DNA of 6,188 nucleotides from Beijerinckiaceae bacterium (GTDB taxonomy: Bacteria; Pseudomonadota; Alphaproteobacteria; Rhizobiales; Beijerinckiaceae): positions 1-6,188 of the forward strand of contig CANCSY010000196.1 in the NCBI GenBank assembly GCA_947380915.1. The letters run 5' to 3'. Each line of letters starts with the position of its first letter. Position 1 is the stretch's first letter. The translations under genes and the position numbers were made by a program. The notes under the pieces were generated by a model. That model was not told the origin of the DNA and made no database searches. It saw only the letters and a program-made list of their open reading frames with translations. Positions 1 through 5,923 of this stretch are shown here, in pieces.

Positions 1-123
1 AAGCAGGATTCGCTGGCGCGCGCCGACAAGGAAATCGCCGACAAGGTGGGCATGAAGAAGTTCCTTGACGAGAAATCCTATCGTCCGGGCCTTGGTCCCT
101 ATCAGCGTCCCGAAGAGAAGTAA
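1..123 (+). CDS. C-terminal 40 codons of an unidentified protein (5' end outside window)
   Basis: Frame 1 is open from the window edge to TAA at 121-123. It encodes a charged, lysine-rich tail ending in a proline/tyrosine-rich stretch (...SYRPGLGPYQRPEEK). Codon use (GCC, GGC, CTT, GAG, AAG) agrees with the genes downstream, which supports real coding sequence. I do not recognise the family from this tail and assign no function. It is separated from the next gene by a terminator-like hairpin, so it may end a separate transcription unit, although it could still belong functionally to the same acid-utilisation cluster. Confidence 0.75.
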   Translation, partial: KQDSLARADKEIADKVGMKKFLDEKSYRPGLGPYQRPEEK

Positions 124-141
124 TCGGGGCTTGCGCCTGCT

Positions 142-177
142 GCGGGCGCGCCCATGTGCGCCCGCTCTTTCTTTCTT
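142..177 (+). terminator. Rho-independent terminator-like hairpin
   Basis: A perfect 8-bp GC stem, GCGGGCGC (142-149) with GCGCCCGC (158-165), encloses an 8-nt loop and is followed at once by a pyrimidine tail TCTTTCTTTCTT (166-177). It lies 18 bases after the stop of the upstream gene. The T-tract is interrupted by C, so it may be leaky. The ATG at 154 lies inside the loop, which argues against that codon being the start of the next gene. Confidence 0.65.
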
Positions 178-180
178 GCC

Positions 181-198
181 AGGGACGGAACAACGGTG
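181..198 (+). promoter_or_regulatory. Ribosome binding site and GTG start that decide the acyl-CoA synthetase N-terminus
   Basis: AGGGACGG (181-188) lies 7 nt before GTG at 196-198, a normal Shine-Dalgarno arrangement. The in-frame ATG at 154 has only GC-rich sequence upstream with no purine-rich site, and it falls in the loop of the terminator hairpin. The 14 extra residues it would add (MCARSFFLARDGTT) do not resemble the usual N-terminus of this family, which starts shortly before the CoA-binding Rossmann fold. Confidence 0.65.
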
Positions 199-2328
199 AG
201 CCTTTCCTCCAATATCGGGGCGCTGATGGCGCCGCGCAATGTCGTCCTTGTGGGCGCCTCCGACCGCAACTGGGCGCCGCGTATCTGGGATAATCTGGCG
301 CGCTTCGGCTTCGAGGGCGGCGTCTATCCGGTCAATCCGAGCCGCGACGAAATCTGGGGCGCGCGCTGCTACGCCTCCATCGCCGATCTGCCCGAGGCGC
401 CCGACCATCTCGCGCTCTTTGTTCCGAAGGAACAGACGCTCGAAATCCTCGAAGCTGCGGGCAAGCTGGGCGTGCGCAGCGCCAGCATCTATGCGGCGGG
501 CTTTGGCGAGGGGGGCGATCCCGAAGGCCGCGCCCGCGCTCTCAAGCTGAAAGAGATCCTGCGCACATATTCCATCGCCGCGACAGGTCCCAACTGCATG
601 GGGCTGGCGGTCGGGCGTTCGAAATTCTGCACCTTTCCAGACGAGCAACTCTCGCCGCTGGCGCGCGGCGCTGTGGCGGCGCTGACCCAGAGCGGCATGC
701 TCGCCCAGACCTTTGCGCGCGGCATCGTGGATGCGGGCCTGACGCTGGCCTATCTGGTGTCCTGCGGCAATCAGACGGGGCTCACCTTCGCCGATTATAT
801 CGATTTTCTCGCCGATGATCCCGATCTTCGCGTCATCACCTGCTATATCGAATCCGTCACCGATGGCCCCGCCTTTCTCGCGGCCGCCGACAAGGCGCGG
901 CGCAACGGCAAGTCCATCGTAGCGGTGAAGGCGGGCGGCTCCGAAGAGGCGCGCAAGGCGACCCTGGCCCATACTGGCTCGCTGGCGGGCTCCACGGAAG
1001 TCTTCGACGCCTTCGTGCGGGATGTTGGCGTGGTGCGCGTCGACACGCTCGAGGACATGGTCGAGGCCGCCGCCTATCTCGCGCGCATGCCGCGCCCCAA
1101 GGGGCCGCGCGTCGCCATCATGACCAATTCGGGCGCCCTGAAATCCCTCGCAACCGATGCGGCGGAGACCTATGGCGTGCAGTTCGCGCAGCTTGATCCG
1201 GCGACCGAAACACGCATGCGTGAAACACTTTCCGACGCCACCCTGGCCAATCCCTTCGACAGCAAGCGCACCCTGCGTCTCGACGAATATATGGCCTGCG
1301 TGCGCGCCCTGCATGATGACGCCAATGTGGATCTTCTGCTCATGGCTGAAGAGTTGCCCCGCGCGGCGGGAATAGAGCGCAAGGTGAAGAACCTCAGCGC
1401 GCTCGACGCCTTCGTGGGCGCCGAAGCGACCAAGCCGGTGGCGGCTTTCGCGCCGGTCACCTTGCAGGAAACGCCCTATATGCAGACCATGCGGGCGGGC
1501 ATGACCCATCTGCCGTGGTTGCGGGATGTGGGCAAGAGCCTGCGTACCGTGGCGCGAATCGTCCCCTCCATGCTCACGCCAGCTCTGGCTCCTCATGCGC
1601 CGGCGCCTGAACGGGCGGGGCTCGTCGCCCAATGGCGGGCGAAGGCTGCGGCGCTGCCAGGGCCGACCGCCCTGAGCGAGGCCGAGTCCAAGGAACTGCT
1701 GGCCGTCTTCGGCATCCGTGGTCCTTCGGAGGTGGTCGTCGCAACGCCGGAGGAGGCGGTGAGCGCCGCCGCGAAGATCGGCTATCCCGTCGTGCTCAAG
1801 GGCGTCAGCGCCGCCGTGCCGCACAAGAGCGATGCGGGCCTTGTGCTGCTCGGCCTCGGCACCGAGAGCGCCGTGCGCGAGGGCGCGCAACTCATCGCGA
1901 TGCGCTGCGCCGCGCTGGGCGCCCCGCTTGATGGCGTTCTTGTCGCCGAACAGGTCAGTGGCGCCATCGAGATGGTGCTGGGCCTGCATCGCGATCCCGA
2001 GATGGGCCATGCGGTCATGGTGGGCATGGGCGGCGTCTGGCTCGAGCTTTTCAAGGACGTGGCCTTCGCCCCGCCCGGCCTTGGGCTGGCGCGGGCGTGC
2101 GAGACCATTGGGCTCACCCGCGCCGCGCAACTGCTGGCGGGCTATCGCGGCGCGCCGCCCTGCGATGTGGAGGCGCTGGCCCGGGCCATGGTCAGCATCG
2201 GGCGCCTCGCCTGCGAGTTGGGCGATGTGATCGAGGCTGTTGACGTTAATCCGGTGGCGGTGCGCGCGCAGGGCAGGGGCGTCGTCGCCCTCGATGCGCT
2301 GGTCGTGCTGCGTCCCCCGCAAGTCTGA
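196..2328 (+). CDS. ADP-forming acyl-CoA synthetase (fused alpha-beta acetate--CoA ligase family)
   Basis: This predicted cytoplasmic enzyme of 710 aa (from GTG 196) should convert an organic acid, CoA and ATP to acyl-CoA, ADP and phosphate through a phosphohistidine. Numbering from the GTG, domains in order are: an N-terminal CoA-binding Rossmann fold (about 10-115, motif VVLVGAS with G20-A21-S22); a succinyl-CoA-ligase-like region with GPNCMGL (131-137); the HTGSLAG motif with the probable phosphorylated His259; a third flavodoxin-like domain starting near VAIMTNSGAL (about 306); and a C-terminal ATP-grasp domain (about 490-710) with VVLKG (K535), PHKSDAG (His543) and the metal-binding-type DVNPV (N685). 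Length and domain order match the fused one-chain family and no key motif is missing. The acid substrate cannot be told; homologues act on acetate, aryl acids, hydroxycinnamates or dicarboxylates. The next gene begins 9 bp after the stop, suggesting co-transcription with a solute-binding protein and thus activation of an imported acid (inference). Confidence 0.9.
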   Translation: MSLSSNIGALMAPRNVVLVGASDRNWAPRIWDNLARFGFEGGVYPVNPSRDEIWGARCYASIADLPEAPDHLALFVPKEQTLEILEAAGKLGVRSASIYAAGFGEGGDPEGRARALKLKEILRTYSIAATGPNCMGLAVGRSKFCTFPDEQLSPLARGAVAALTQSGMLAQTFARGIVDAGLTLAYLVSCGNQTGLTFADYIDFLADDPDLRVITCYIESVTDGPAFLAAADKARRNGKSIVAVKAGGSEEARKATLAHTGSLAGSTEVFDAFVRDVGVVRVDTLEDMVEAAAYLARMPRPKGPRVAIMTNSGALKSLATDAAETYGVQFAQLDPATETRMRETLSDATLANPFDSKRTLRLDEYMACVRALHDDANVDLLLMAEELPRAAGIERKVKNLSALDAFVGAEATKPVAAFAPVTLQETPYMQTMRAGMTHLPWLRDVGKSLRTVARIVPSMLTPALAPHAPAPERAGLVAQWRAKAAALPGPTALSEAESKELLAVFGIRGPSEVVVATPEEAVSAAAKIGYPVVLKGVSAAVPHKSDAGLVLLGLGTESAVREGAQLIAMRCAALGAPLDGVLVAEQVSGAIEMVLGLHRDPEMGHAVMVGMGGVWLELFKDVAFAPPGLGLARACETIGLTRAAQLLAGYRGAPPCDVEALARAMVSIGRLACELGDVIEAVDVNPVAVRAQGRGVVALDALVVLRPPQV

Positions 2329-2337
2329 GGAGTCATC

Positions 2338-3369
2338 ATGCGCCGCCGCACTTTTCTTTCTGGCGCGCTCGCAAGCGCGAGCCTTCCTTCGCTGGGGCGG
2401 GCGGATCAGGTCGCCGATTTCTATCGGGGCAGGACGATCACCTGTTATATCGGCTACGCCTCGGGCGGCGGCTATGACGTCTACGCCCGCTCCATCAGCC
2501 GTTTCATGCAGAAGCATCTGCCGGGCAATCCCAATATCATCGCAGTGAACATGCCCGGCGCCTCCAGCATGACGCTGGGCAATCATCTGGCGCGGGTGGC
2601 GCCGCGCGATGGCACCGCCTTTGGCGCGGTCAATTCCATGCTGCTCTTCGATCCGCTCTTCAATGGGCCGAAGTCCAAGGCTCAGTTCACCGGCGTCGAC
2701 ATGACCATGATCGGCAATGCGGTCGTCTCGTCGGCGGTTCTGATCGCGCTTAGGACGGCTGGCGTGTCGAGTCTGGAGGAGTTGCGCACGAAGGAACTGA
2801 TGATCGCGGCGTCCACGCCCTCCGGCGATACTTATCTGCTGCCGCTGGCGCTGAAGAATGTGCTGGGTCTCAAGCTCAAGATCATCACGGGTTATCCGGG
2901 CACCCGCGAGGTGGCGCTGGCGCTGGAGAATGGCGAAGTGCATGGCCGTGTCTGGGACATGGAGGGCATCAAGGCCGCGCGCCCGCAATGGCTGCGCGAC
3001 GGCACGATCCGCATCCTCGCCCAGCTCGCGCCAAGGGCCGACCGCGCCGCGCCGCCCGGCGTGCCGCTGGCGCGCGATTTCGCCGCCAATGAGGACGACA
3101 AGCGAGTGCTGGATGTCATTTGCCTGTCGACCGCGCTGGCCCGTCCCTATATCGCGCCGCCCGGCATTCCTCCGGAGCGGGCGCAGGCCCTGAAGGACGC
3201 CTTCTGGGCGACCATGCACGATCCCGATTTTCTGGCGGAGATGGACCGCATGCAGCTCGCCGTTGATCCGGTTTCGGGTCCGGATATGGAGAAACTGCTG
3301 AAAGAGGCCTATGCTCTGCCCGATCCGCTGGTCCAGAGGGTGCGCAAGGCGCTGGTCACGGAAGGTTGA
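2338..3369 (+). CDS. Bug/TctC-like periplasmic solute-binding protein (tripartite tricarboxylate transporter type)
   Basis: The 343-aa protein has an N-terminal RRRTFLS twin-arginine-like motif, a short Ala/Ser/Leu-rich segment and a plausible cleavage after GRA (residue 22), so export to the periplasm is expected, probably by Tat. The mature protein opens with the family signature: FYRGRTI, then GYASGGGYDVYAR (conserved D47), then HLPGNPNI, NMPGASS and VAPRDGT. In the Bug family these loops line the ligand cleft and bind the carboxylate of the solute. Length is normal. The gene has a strong GAGGAG site (2327-2332) overlapping the stop of the synthetase gene. No TctA/TctB membrane subunits are visible, so it either works with subunits encoded elsewhere or acts as an orphan sensor or scavenger, as many Bug proteins may. 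The ligand is unknown; a carboxylic or aromatic acid is likely from the adjacent acyl-CoA synthetase (inference). Confidence 0.88.
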   Translation: MRRRTFLSGALASASLPSLGRADQVADFYRGRTITCYIGYASGGGYDVYARSISRFMQKHLPGNPNIIAVNMPGASSMTLGNHLARVAPRDGTAFGAVNSMLLFDPLFNGPKSKAQFTGVDMTMIGNAVVSSAVLIALRTAGVSSLEELRTKELMIAASTPSGDTYLLPLALKNVLGLKLKIITGYPGTREVALALENGEVHGRVWDMEGIKAARPQWLRDGTIRILAQLAPRADRAAPPGVPLARDFAANEDDKRVLDVICLSTALARPYIAPPGIPPERAQALKDAFWATMHDPDFLAEMDRMQLAVDPVSGPDMEKLLKEAYALPDPLVQRVRKALVTEG

Positions 3370-3378
3370 GGGGGCGCC

Positions 3379-4116
3379 ATGACCGAGGCTCGCGATATCG
3401 TCATCGTCCATACGTCGGACGTGCATGTGGATAATGATTACACGGCCCGCGCCCATGGGGGCGACGGGGCGACGCCGCTGGTGCGCGTGCTCGACGCGGC
3501 GCGTGATCTGCGGGCCGACATGGTGCTGCTCTGCGGCGATACTTTCGACTGCCACAAGATCCCGAAGTTTCTCGTGGAGCGTGTCGGCCAGTTGATCCGC
3601 GAGGCGGGGGTGCCGGTGGTTCTTCTGCCGGGCAATCATGATCCGGCTGTGGAGGATTCGCTCTGGCTGACGCCTGCCCTCAGCGAGGTGGAGAATCTGC
3701 ATGTGCTGGGCGTGCGCCATGAGGAGGCCGCCCATTTCGCCGATCTCGATCTCGAGGTGTGGGGCCGCGCTCATCGCGACTATAGCGACATGAACCCTTT
3801 CGAGACCGTCCGCCCCCGCCGCGCCCGCTGGCATGTTGCCATGGCCCATGGCCATTATGAGCCTGCGCCCGACCGCATCACCCGCCCCCGCGCCTCCTGG
3901 CTCATCGGCGACGAAGATATCAAGGCGACCGGCGCCGATTATCTGGCGCTGGGCCATTGGAACCGGGCCTTGCAGGTCGGCTGCGGGGCCGTGCCCGCCT
4001 TCTATTCCGGCTCCCCCGATTATGCGCGTACCGTGAATGTGGTGCGCCTGCGGGCGAGCGGCGAGGTTGCGGTGGACCGCCATGACCTCCATTGGCCCGA
4101 ACCGCGTGAACATTGA
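3379..4116 (+). CDS. Calcineurin-like metallophosphoesterase (short Mre11/SbcD-type)
   Basis: The 245-aa protein carries all the metal-binding motifs of the superfamily in order: SDVH (D14, H16), GDTFD (D54, D57), GNHD (N86, H87), AHGH (H157, H159) and GHW (H193), so a dinuclear-metal hydrolase is predicted. The spacing is most like DNA-repair exonuclease SbcD/Mre11 and related phosphodiesterases. It is much shorter than SbcD (about 400 aa), lacks the C-terminal capping domain, and has no SbcC/Rad50 ATPase next to it. A small-molecule phosphodiesterase or phosphatase is therefore as likely as a nuclease. No signal peptide is seen, so it is probably cytoplasmic. The start follows GAGGGGG (3368-3374), which overlaps the preceding stop; the cupin gene follows 13 bp after its own stop. 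Its role in this operon is unclear. Confidence 0.88.
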   Translation: MTEARDIVIVHTSDVHVDNDYTARAHGGDGATPLVRVLDAARDLRADMVLLCGDTFDCHKIPKFLVERVGQLIREAGVPVVLLPGNHDPAVEDSLWLTPALSEVENLHVLGVRHEEAAHFADLDLEVWGRAHRDYSDMNPFETVRPRRARWHVAMAHGHYEPAPDRITRPRASWLIGDEDIKATGADYLALGHWNRALQVGCGAVPAFYSGSPDYARTVNVVRLRASGEVAVDRHDLHWPEPREH

Positions 4117-4129
4117 AGGGGAGAAACAC

Positions 4130-4663
4130 ATGTCCAATCAACCAACGCCGATCCGCCGCATCATCACGGGCCACGACAGCGCCAACAAGGCCAAGGTGCT
4201 CATCGATGGTCCCGCGCAGAACATTCGCGGCAATCGTCCGGGCCAGTTCACCACGCTCATGTGGGCCTCCGACGAGATGCCGATGGACATGGCGGTCGGC
4301 GAGGATGTGGAGGACATGGGCGCTCGCCAGCTCGGCACCTATCCGCCGGTGAATGGCACACGCTTCATGATCTCCGAATATCCGCCCGGCAATCATCCGA
4401 CCATGCACCGCACCGAGACTGTCGATTACATCATCGTCCTTTCGGGCAAGATCGACATGGAGCTGGACGATGGCGAGACCGTCACCATGGGCCCGGGCGA
4501 CGTGATGGTGCAGCGGGGCACCAACCACGCCTGGATCAACCGCTATGACGAAGTCTGCCGCATGGTCTTCGTGCTGATCGACGCCAAGCCGCTGGGCTTC
4601 ACCGAACATCTGCGCTCGCGCGACAACGAGCATCGGCAGTTGAACGAGGGGCACAAGGGGTAG
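4130..4663 (+). CDS. Single-domain cupin protein
   Basis: The 177-aa protein starts at ATG 4130, chosen because AGGGGAG (4117-4123) lies 6 nt upstream; the longer frame open from 4037 would overlap the phosphoesterase gene and adds residues with no cupin character. The N-terminal half (about 1-75) lacks motifs I recognise. The barrel covers about residues 80-155: motif 1 is HPTMHRTETVDYIIVLSG with candidate metal ligands H89, H93 and E96 or D99, and motif 2 is GDVMVQRGTNHAWIN with H133. This matches a subgroup of small cupins that often sits in catabolic gene clusters. It could be an isomerase, dioxygenase-like enzyme, or small-molecule sensor; metal and substrate cannot be read from sequence. 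It is the last gene of the tight group, followed by about 1 kb of non-coding DNA, and no strong intrinsic terminator follows it. Confidence 0.88.
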   Translation: MSNQPTPIRRIITGHDSANKAKVLIDGPAQNIRGNRPGQFTTLMWASDEMPMDMAVGEDVEDMGARQLGTYPPVNGTRFMISEYPPGNHPTMHRTETVDYIIVLSGKIDMELDDGETVTMGPGDVMVQRGTNHAWINRYDEVCRMVFVLIDAKPLGFTEHLRSRDNEHRQLNEGHKG

Positions 4664-4787
4664 GAAGTTTCGGAAGCATCTGAAATCAAAAGCGTATTTT
4701 TCCCTCCTCCTTATGGGGTGGGTGGACGCGCACAATCCTGATCGGGAGCGCGGTCGCCACAGGCGCTCATGTCAGAAATTCCGCTCG
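4664..4787. other. Intergenic stretch after the cupin gene with no clear feature
   Basis: No convincing gene or strong stem is seen. The part just after the stop is AT-richer than its surroundings and holds a short T-run (GTATTTTTCC near 4692-4701), but only a weak imperfect stem (TTTC...GAAA) precedes it, so an intrinsic terminator is doubtful. Confidence 0.5.
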
Positions 4788-4788
4788 C

Positions 4789-4920
4789 CCCCCACCCCCA
4801 GCCCCTCCCCACGAGGGGGAGGGGAGCGGTGGGAATGCGCCAAATCACTGAAATAACGCGCGATTTCATACCCTCCCCCTCGTAGGGAGGGTCGGCCCGC
4901 GTAGCGGGACGGGGTGGGGG
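4789..4920. repeat. Inverted pair of GC-rich intergenic repeat units (REP/MITE-like)
   Basis: Two head-to-head copies of one unit are present. The outer arms CCCCCACCCC (4789-4798) and GGGGTGGGGG (4911-4920) are perfect complements. Inside them, the 21-bp block 4803-4823 matches the reverse complement of 4871-4891 at 20 of 21 positions. Each block also folds alone: CCCCTCCCC (4802-4810) with GGGGAGGGG (4816-4824), and CCCTCCC (4871-4877) with GGGAGGG (4885-4891). The right arm has an extra hairpin CCCGC-GTA-GCGGG (4896-4908) that the left arm lacks. The centre (about 4830-4870) is AT-richer. Such units are common between genes in alphaproteobacteria; they may act as mRNA 3' structures or be non-autonomous mobile repeats. 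Confidence 0.8.
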
Positions 4921-4923
4921 CGC

Positions 4924-4963
4924 GCGCGGCTCAAACACAGACAGCCCGCACGCGGAGCCGCGC
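4924..4963. repeat. Perfect 9-bp inverted repeat
   Basis: GCGCGGCTC (4924-4932) and GAGCCGCGC (4955-4963) are perfect complements separated by 22 nt. The pair directly follows the inverted repeat unit. No T-tract follows on either strand, so it is not a typical intrinsic terminator. Confidence 0.6.
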
Positions 4964-4983
4964 CGGGTTGATGAAGCCTGCTT

Positions 4984-5017
4984 GCCCCCTGAGGGGCGGG
5001 GGGCGCCGTTTTGGCGC
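4984..5017. repeat. Two adjacent 5-bp GC stem-loops
   Basis: GCCCC-CTGA-GGGGC (4984-4997) is followed after 5 nt by GCGCC-GTTTT-GGCGC (5003-5017). Both stems are perfect but short. They continue the series of hairpins that begins at 4789; alone they would not be significant in DNA this GC-rich. Confidence 0.4.
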
Positions 5018-5068
5018 AATGGTGGTGTTGGGATGATCGCCTCGCGGCGCCCCCTGCGCGGATTTTTC

Positions 5069-5103
5069 GATCAAGGCTCCCGTACTTGGCCCCGGCCTTG
5101 ATC
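5069..5103. repeat. Perfect 9-bp inverted repeat GATCAAGGC/GCCTTGATC
   Basis: GATCAAGGC (5069-5077) and GCCTTGATC (5095-5103) are separated by 17 nt. A TTTTT run lies just before it on the plus strand, so on the minus strand the stem is followed by A residues, and it is not a terminator in either direction. It is less GC-biased than the other stems and so less likely to arise by chance. It could be a recombinase or regulator site, or the end of a mobile element. Confidence 0.55.
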
Positions 5104-5420
5104 CTTGCCGCCTCTGGCTGAGGGAAAAGGGAAGGCCCTGACGCTTCGAAGGGACCCGTCTGGGCCGCCGCTTGTCCGCATCATGGGTTTGTGAGCCTCA
5201 TCGGCTCAGACCGGTCGTAGTGCCGGACGGACGGGTGACTGGGCATAGCGCCAGATGGCCCGGAGGCCACCGGCATGGTCACGGGCGGCCAGCCCGCAAC
5301 CCATGCCTTTTGCGTTGATCGCCCGAGAAGCCGCCTCCGGTAGGCCGCCCCGCAGGAACCGCTCCCCGCCCACCCGAATACGACCGCTCGCGTCCAGTCC
5401 CTCATGGGGCGGGGATGAGG
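5104..5420 (-). other. Structured non-coding block, possible ncRNA or remnant insertion-sequence end
   Basis: No credible gene is seen; the open frames here have poor composition and match no family I know. The block has several perfect hairpins: TGAGCC-TCATC-GGCTCA (5192-5208), TGGCC-CGGA-GGCCA (5256-5269) and CGGGC-GGCCA-GCCCG (5282-5296). A sigma70-like promoter candidate at 5421-5451 on the minus strand would transcribe into it. The organisation, a promoter leading into a structured stretch without a gene, is reminiscent of the non-coding ends of IS110/IS1111-family elements, which encode a guide RNA, but no transposase is in the window. This identity is a guess based on arrangement and not on a recognised homologue. 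Confidence 0.25.
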
Positions 5421-5451
5421 ATTATGTGGGTGAAGTTGGGGTAAAAGTCAA
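5421..5451 (-). promoter_or_regulatory. Candidate sigma70-type promoter, minus strand
   Basis: Read on the minus strand, TTGACT (5451-5446) is followed after 19 nt by CATAAT (5426-5421). The -35 matches 5 of 6 and the -10 matches 5 of 6 consensus bases; the 19-nt spacing is longer than the preferred 17. Transcription would start near 5414 and run into the structured block. It lies in an AT-richer patch, which raises the chance of a coincidental match. Confidence 0.3.
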
Positions 5452-5469
5452 GGTTTATTTTCTTTATGC

Positions 5470-5497
5470 GGCGGTCGGCATTAGGCGGTCGGCATTC
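5470..5497. repeat. Two tandem copies of a 14-bp repeat
   Basis: GGCGGTCGGCATTA (5470-5483) is followed directly by GGCGGTCGGCATTC (5484-5497), identical except for the last base. A third related copy, GGCGGTCGGCAGTCGGG, lies at 6130-6146 on the far side of the toxin-antitoxin remnant. Confidence 0.75.
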
Positions 5498-5551
5498 GGG
5501 CGCTCATGGCTGAAGATTGTTCTTGACCCAAATACTTGATTCAAAAGGCTT

Positions 5552-5579
5552 ACTGCCAACTGCCAACTGCCAACTGCCC
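5552..5579. repeat. Heptanucleotide tandem repeat (ACTGCCA x4)
   Basis: Three exact ACTGCCA units (5552-5572) are followed by ACTGCCC (5573-5579). It lies upstream of vapB and close to its presumed promoter, so copy-number change by slippage could in principle affect expression. The unit resembles the reverse complement of the GGTCGGCA-type repeat next to it (TGCCNAC core), so the two may share an origin. Confidence 0.8.
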
Positions 5580-5602
5580 ATCTGGGCCCCTCCCGGGTTT
5601 TC

Positions 5603-5620
5603 TGATAACTATCATTGATA
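5603..5620 (+). promoter_or_regulatory. Candidate VapBC operator with alternating TGATA/TATCA half-sites
   Basis: TGATA (5603-5607), TATCA (5610-5614) and TGATA (5616-5620) alternate, forming two overlapping inverted repeats with 2-nt and 1-nt spacers. They lie 13 bp before the vapB ribosome binding site, where VapB-VapC complexes usually bind to repress their own promoter. Autoregulation is known for the family; binding to this site is inferred from position and symmetry. Confidence 0.5.
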
Positions 5621-5642
5621 TCCACCATTCCCGGAGGCTCCT

Positions 5643-5915
5643 ATGCCGACCTCTGTCGAAAAGTCGCCCACCGCCAAGCTCTTCATGCATGGCCGCAGCC
5701 AGGCGGTGCGCCTGCCCAAAGAGTTCCGTTTCGAGGGCAAGGAGGTGCGGGTCAGCCGCGTCTGCGACAAGGTGATCCTTTAACCCATGGAGACGCCTCG
5801 GATTGACGTCGATGCGCTCTGGGCGAAGCTTGACGCCATGGGCGCACGCGATTTCCTCATTGAGGGGGCGCCTGATGAAGCGCCGGTGGAGCCCGAAGAT
5901 GTTGATCTCGACTGA
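5643..5915 (+). pseudogene. vapB: VapB-type antitoxin, interrupted by an in-frame stop
   Basis: The start ATG follows GGAGG (5633-5637) by 5 nt. Residues 12-46 carry the AbrB/MazE-like DNA-binding fold typical of Vap[21 protein letters not shown], then GKEVRVSRV and DKVIL. Codon 47 is TAA (5781-5783) where related antitoxins usually have Glu (VILEP). The same frame then stays open to TGA 5913-5915 with a normal VapB tail (VDALWAKLDAMGARDFL, then a Glu/Asp-rich end), giving 90 codons with one stop. The tail is the part that neutralises the toxin and protects the complex. The 46-aa product may still bind DNA as a dimer. An in-frame ATG at 5787 could allow separate translation of the tail, but no clear ribosome binding site precedes it. 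A GAA-to-TAA change explains the stop; readthrough or sequencing error are alternatives. Confidence 0.85.
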
Positions 5916-5923
5916 GGCGTCGC

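Noticed and set aside
3920..4735. Long minus-strand open frame of 271 codons
   Set aside because: It lies antisense to the metallophosphoesterase and cupin genes, both of which have complete conserved motifs and good start sites. Its His/Arg/Ala-rich product is typical of an antisense frame in GC-rich DNA.
4711..5019. Minus-strand open frame of 102 codons over the repeat region
   Set aside because: The product is rich in Pro, Arg and Gly because it reads through the CCCTCCC/GAGGG repeat units. Similar frames appear wherever this repeat type occurs and no family features are seen.
5181..5405. Minus-strand open frame of 74 codons
   Set aside because: It sits over the hairpin-rich block, has a Trp/Arg/Pro-biased composition and no recognisable domain. 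I treat the region as non-coding, while noting the upstream promoter candidate.
5255..5539. Plus-strand open frame of 94 codons
   Set aside because: It has no ribosome binding site, a Pro/Arg-rich start and an end that runs through the 14-bp tandem repeats, so it is not a credible gene.
5524..5555. TTGACC as a plus-strand -35 element for vapB
   Set aside because: No acceptable -10 hexamer is found 16-19 bp downstream and the site is about 120 bp from the vapB start.
5582..5602. Possible terminator before vapB (CTGGG...CCCGG then GTTTTCT)
   Set aside because: The stem is only 5 bp with one G-T pair and the T-run is four bases; it lies where the vapBC promoter should be. Too weak to call.
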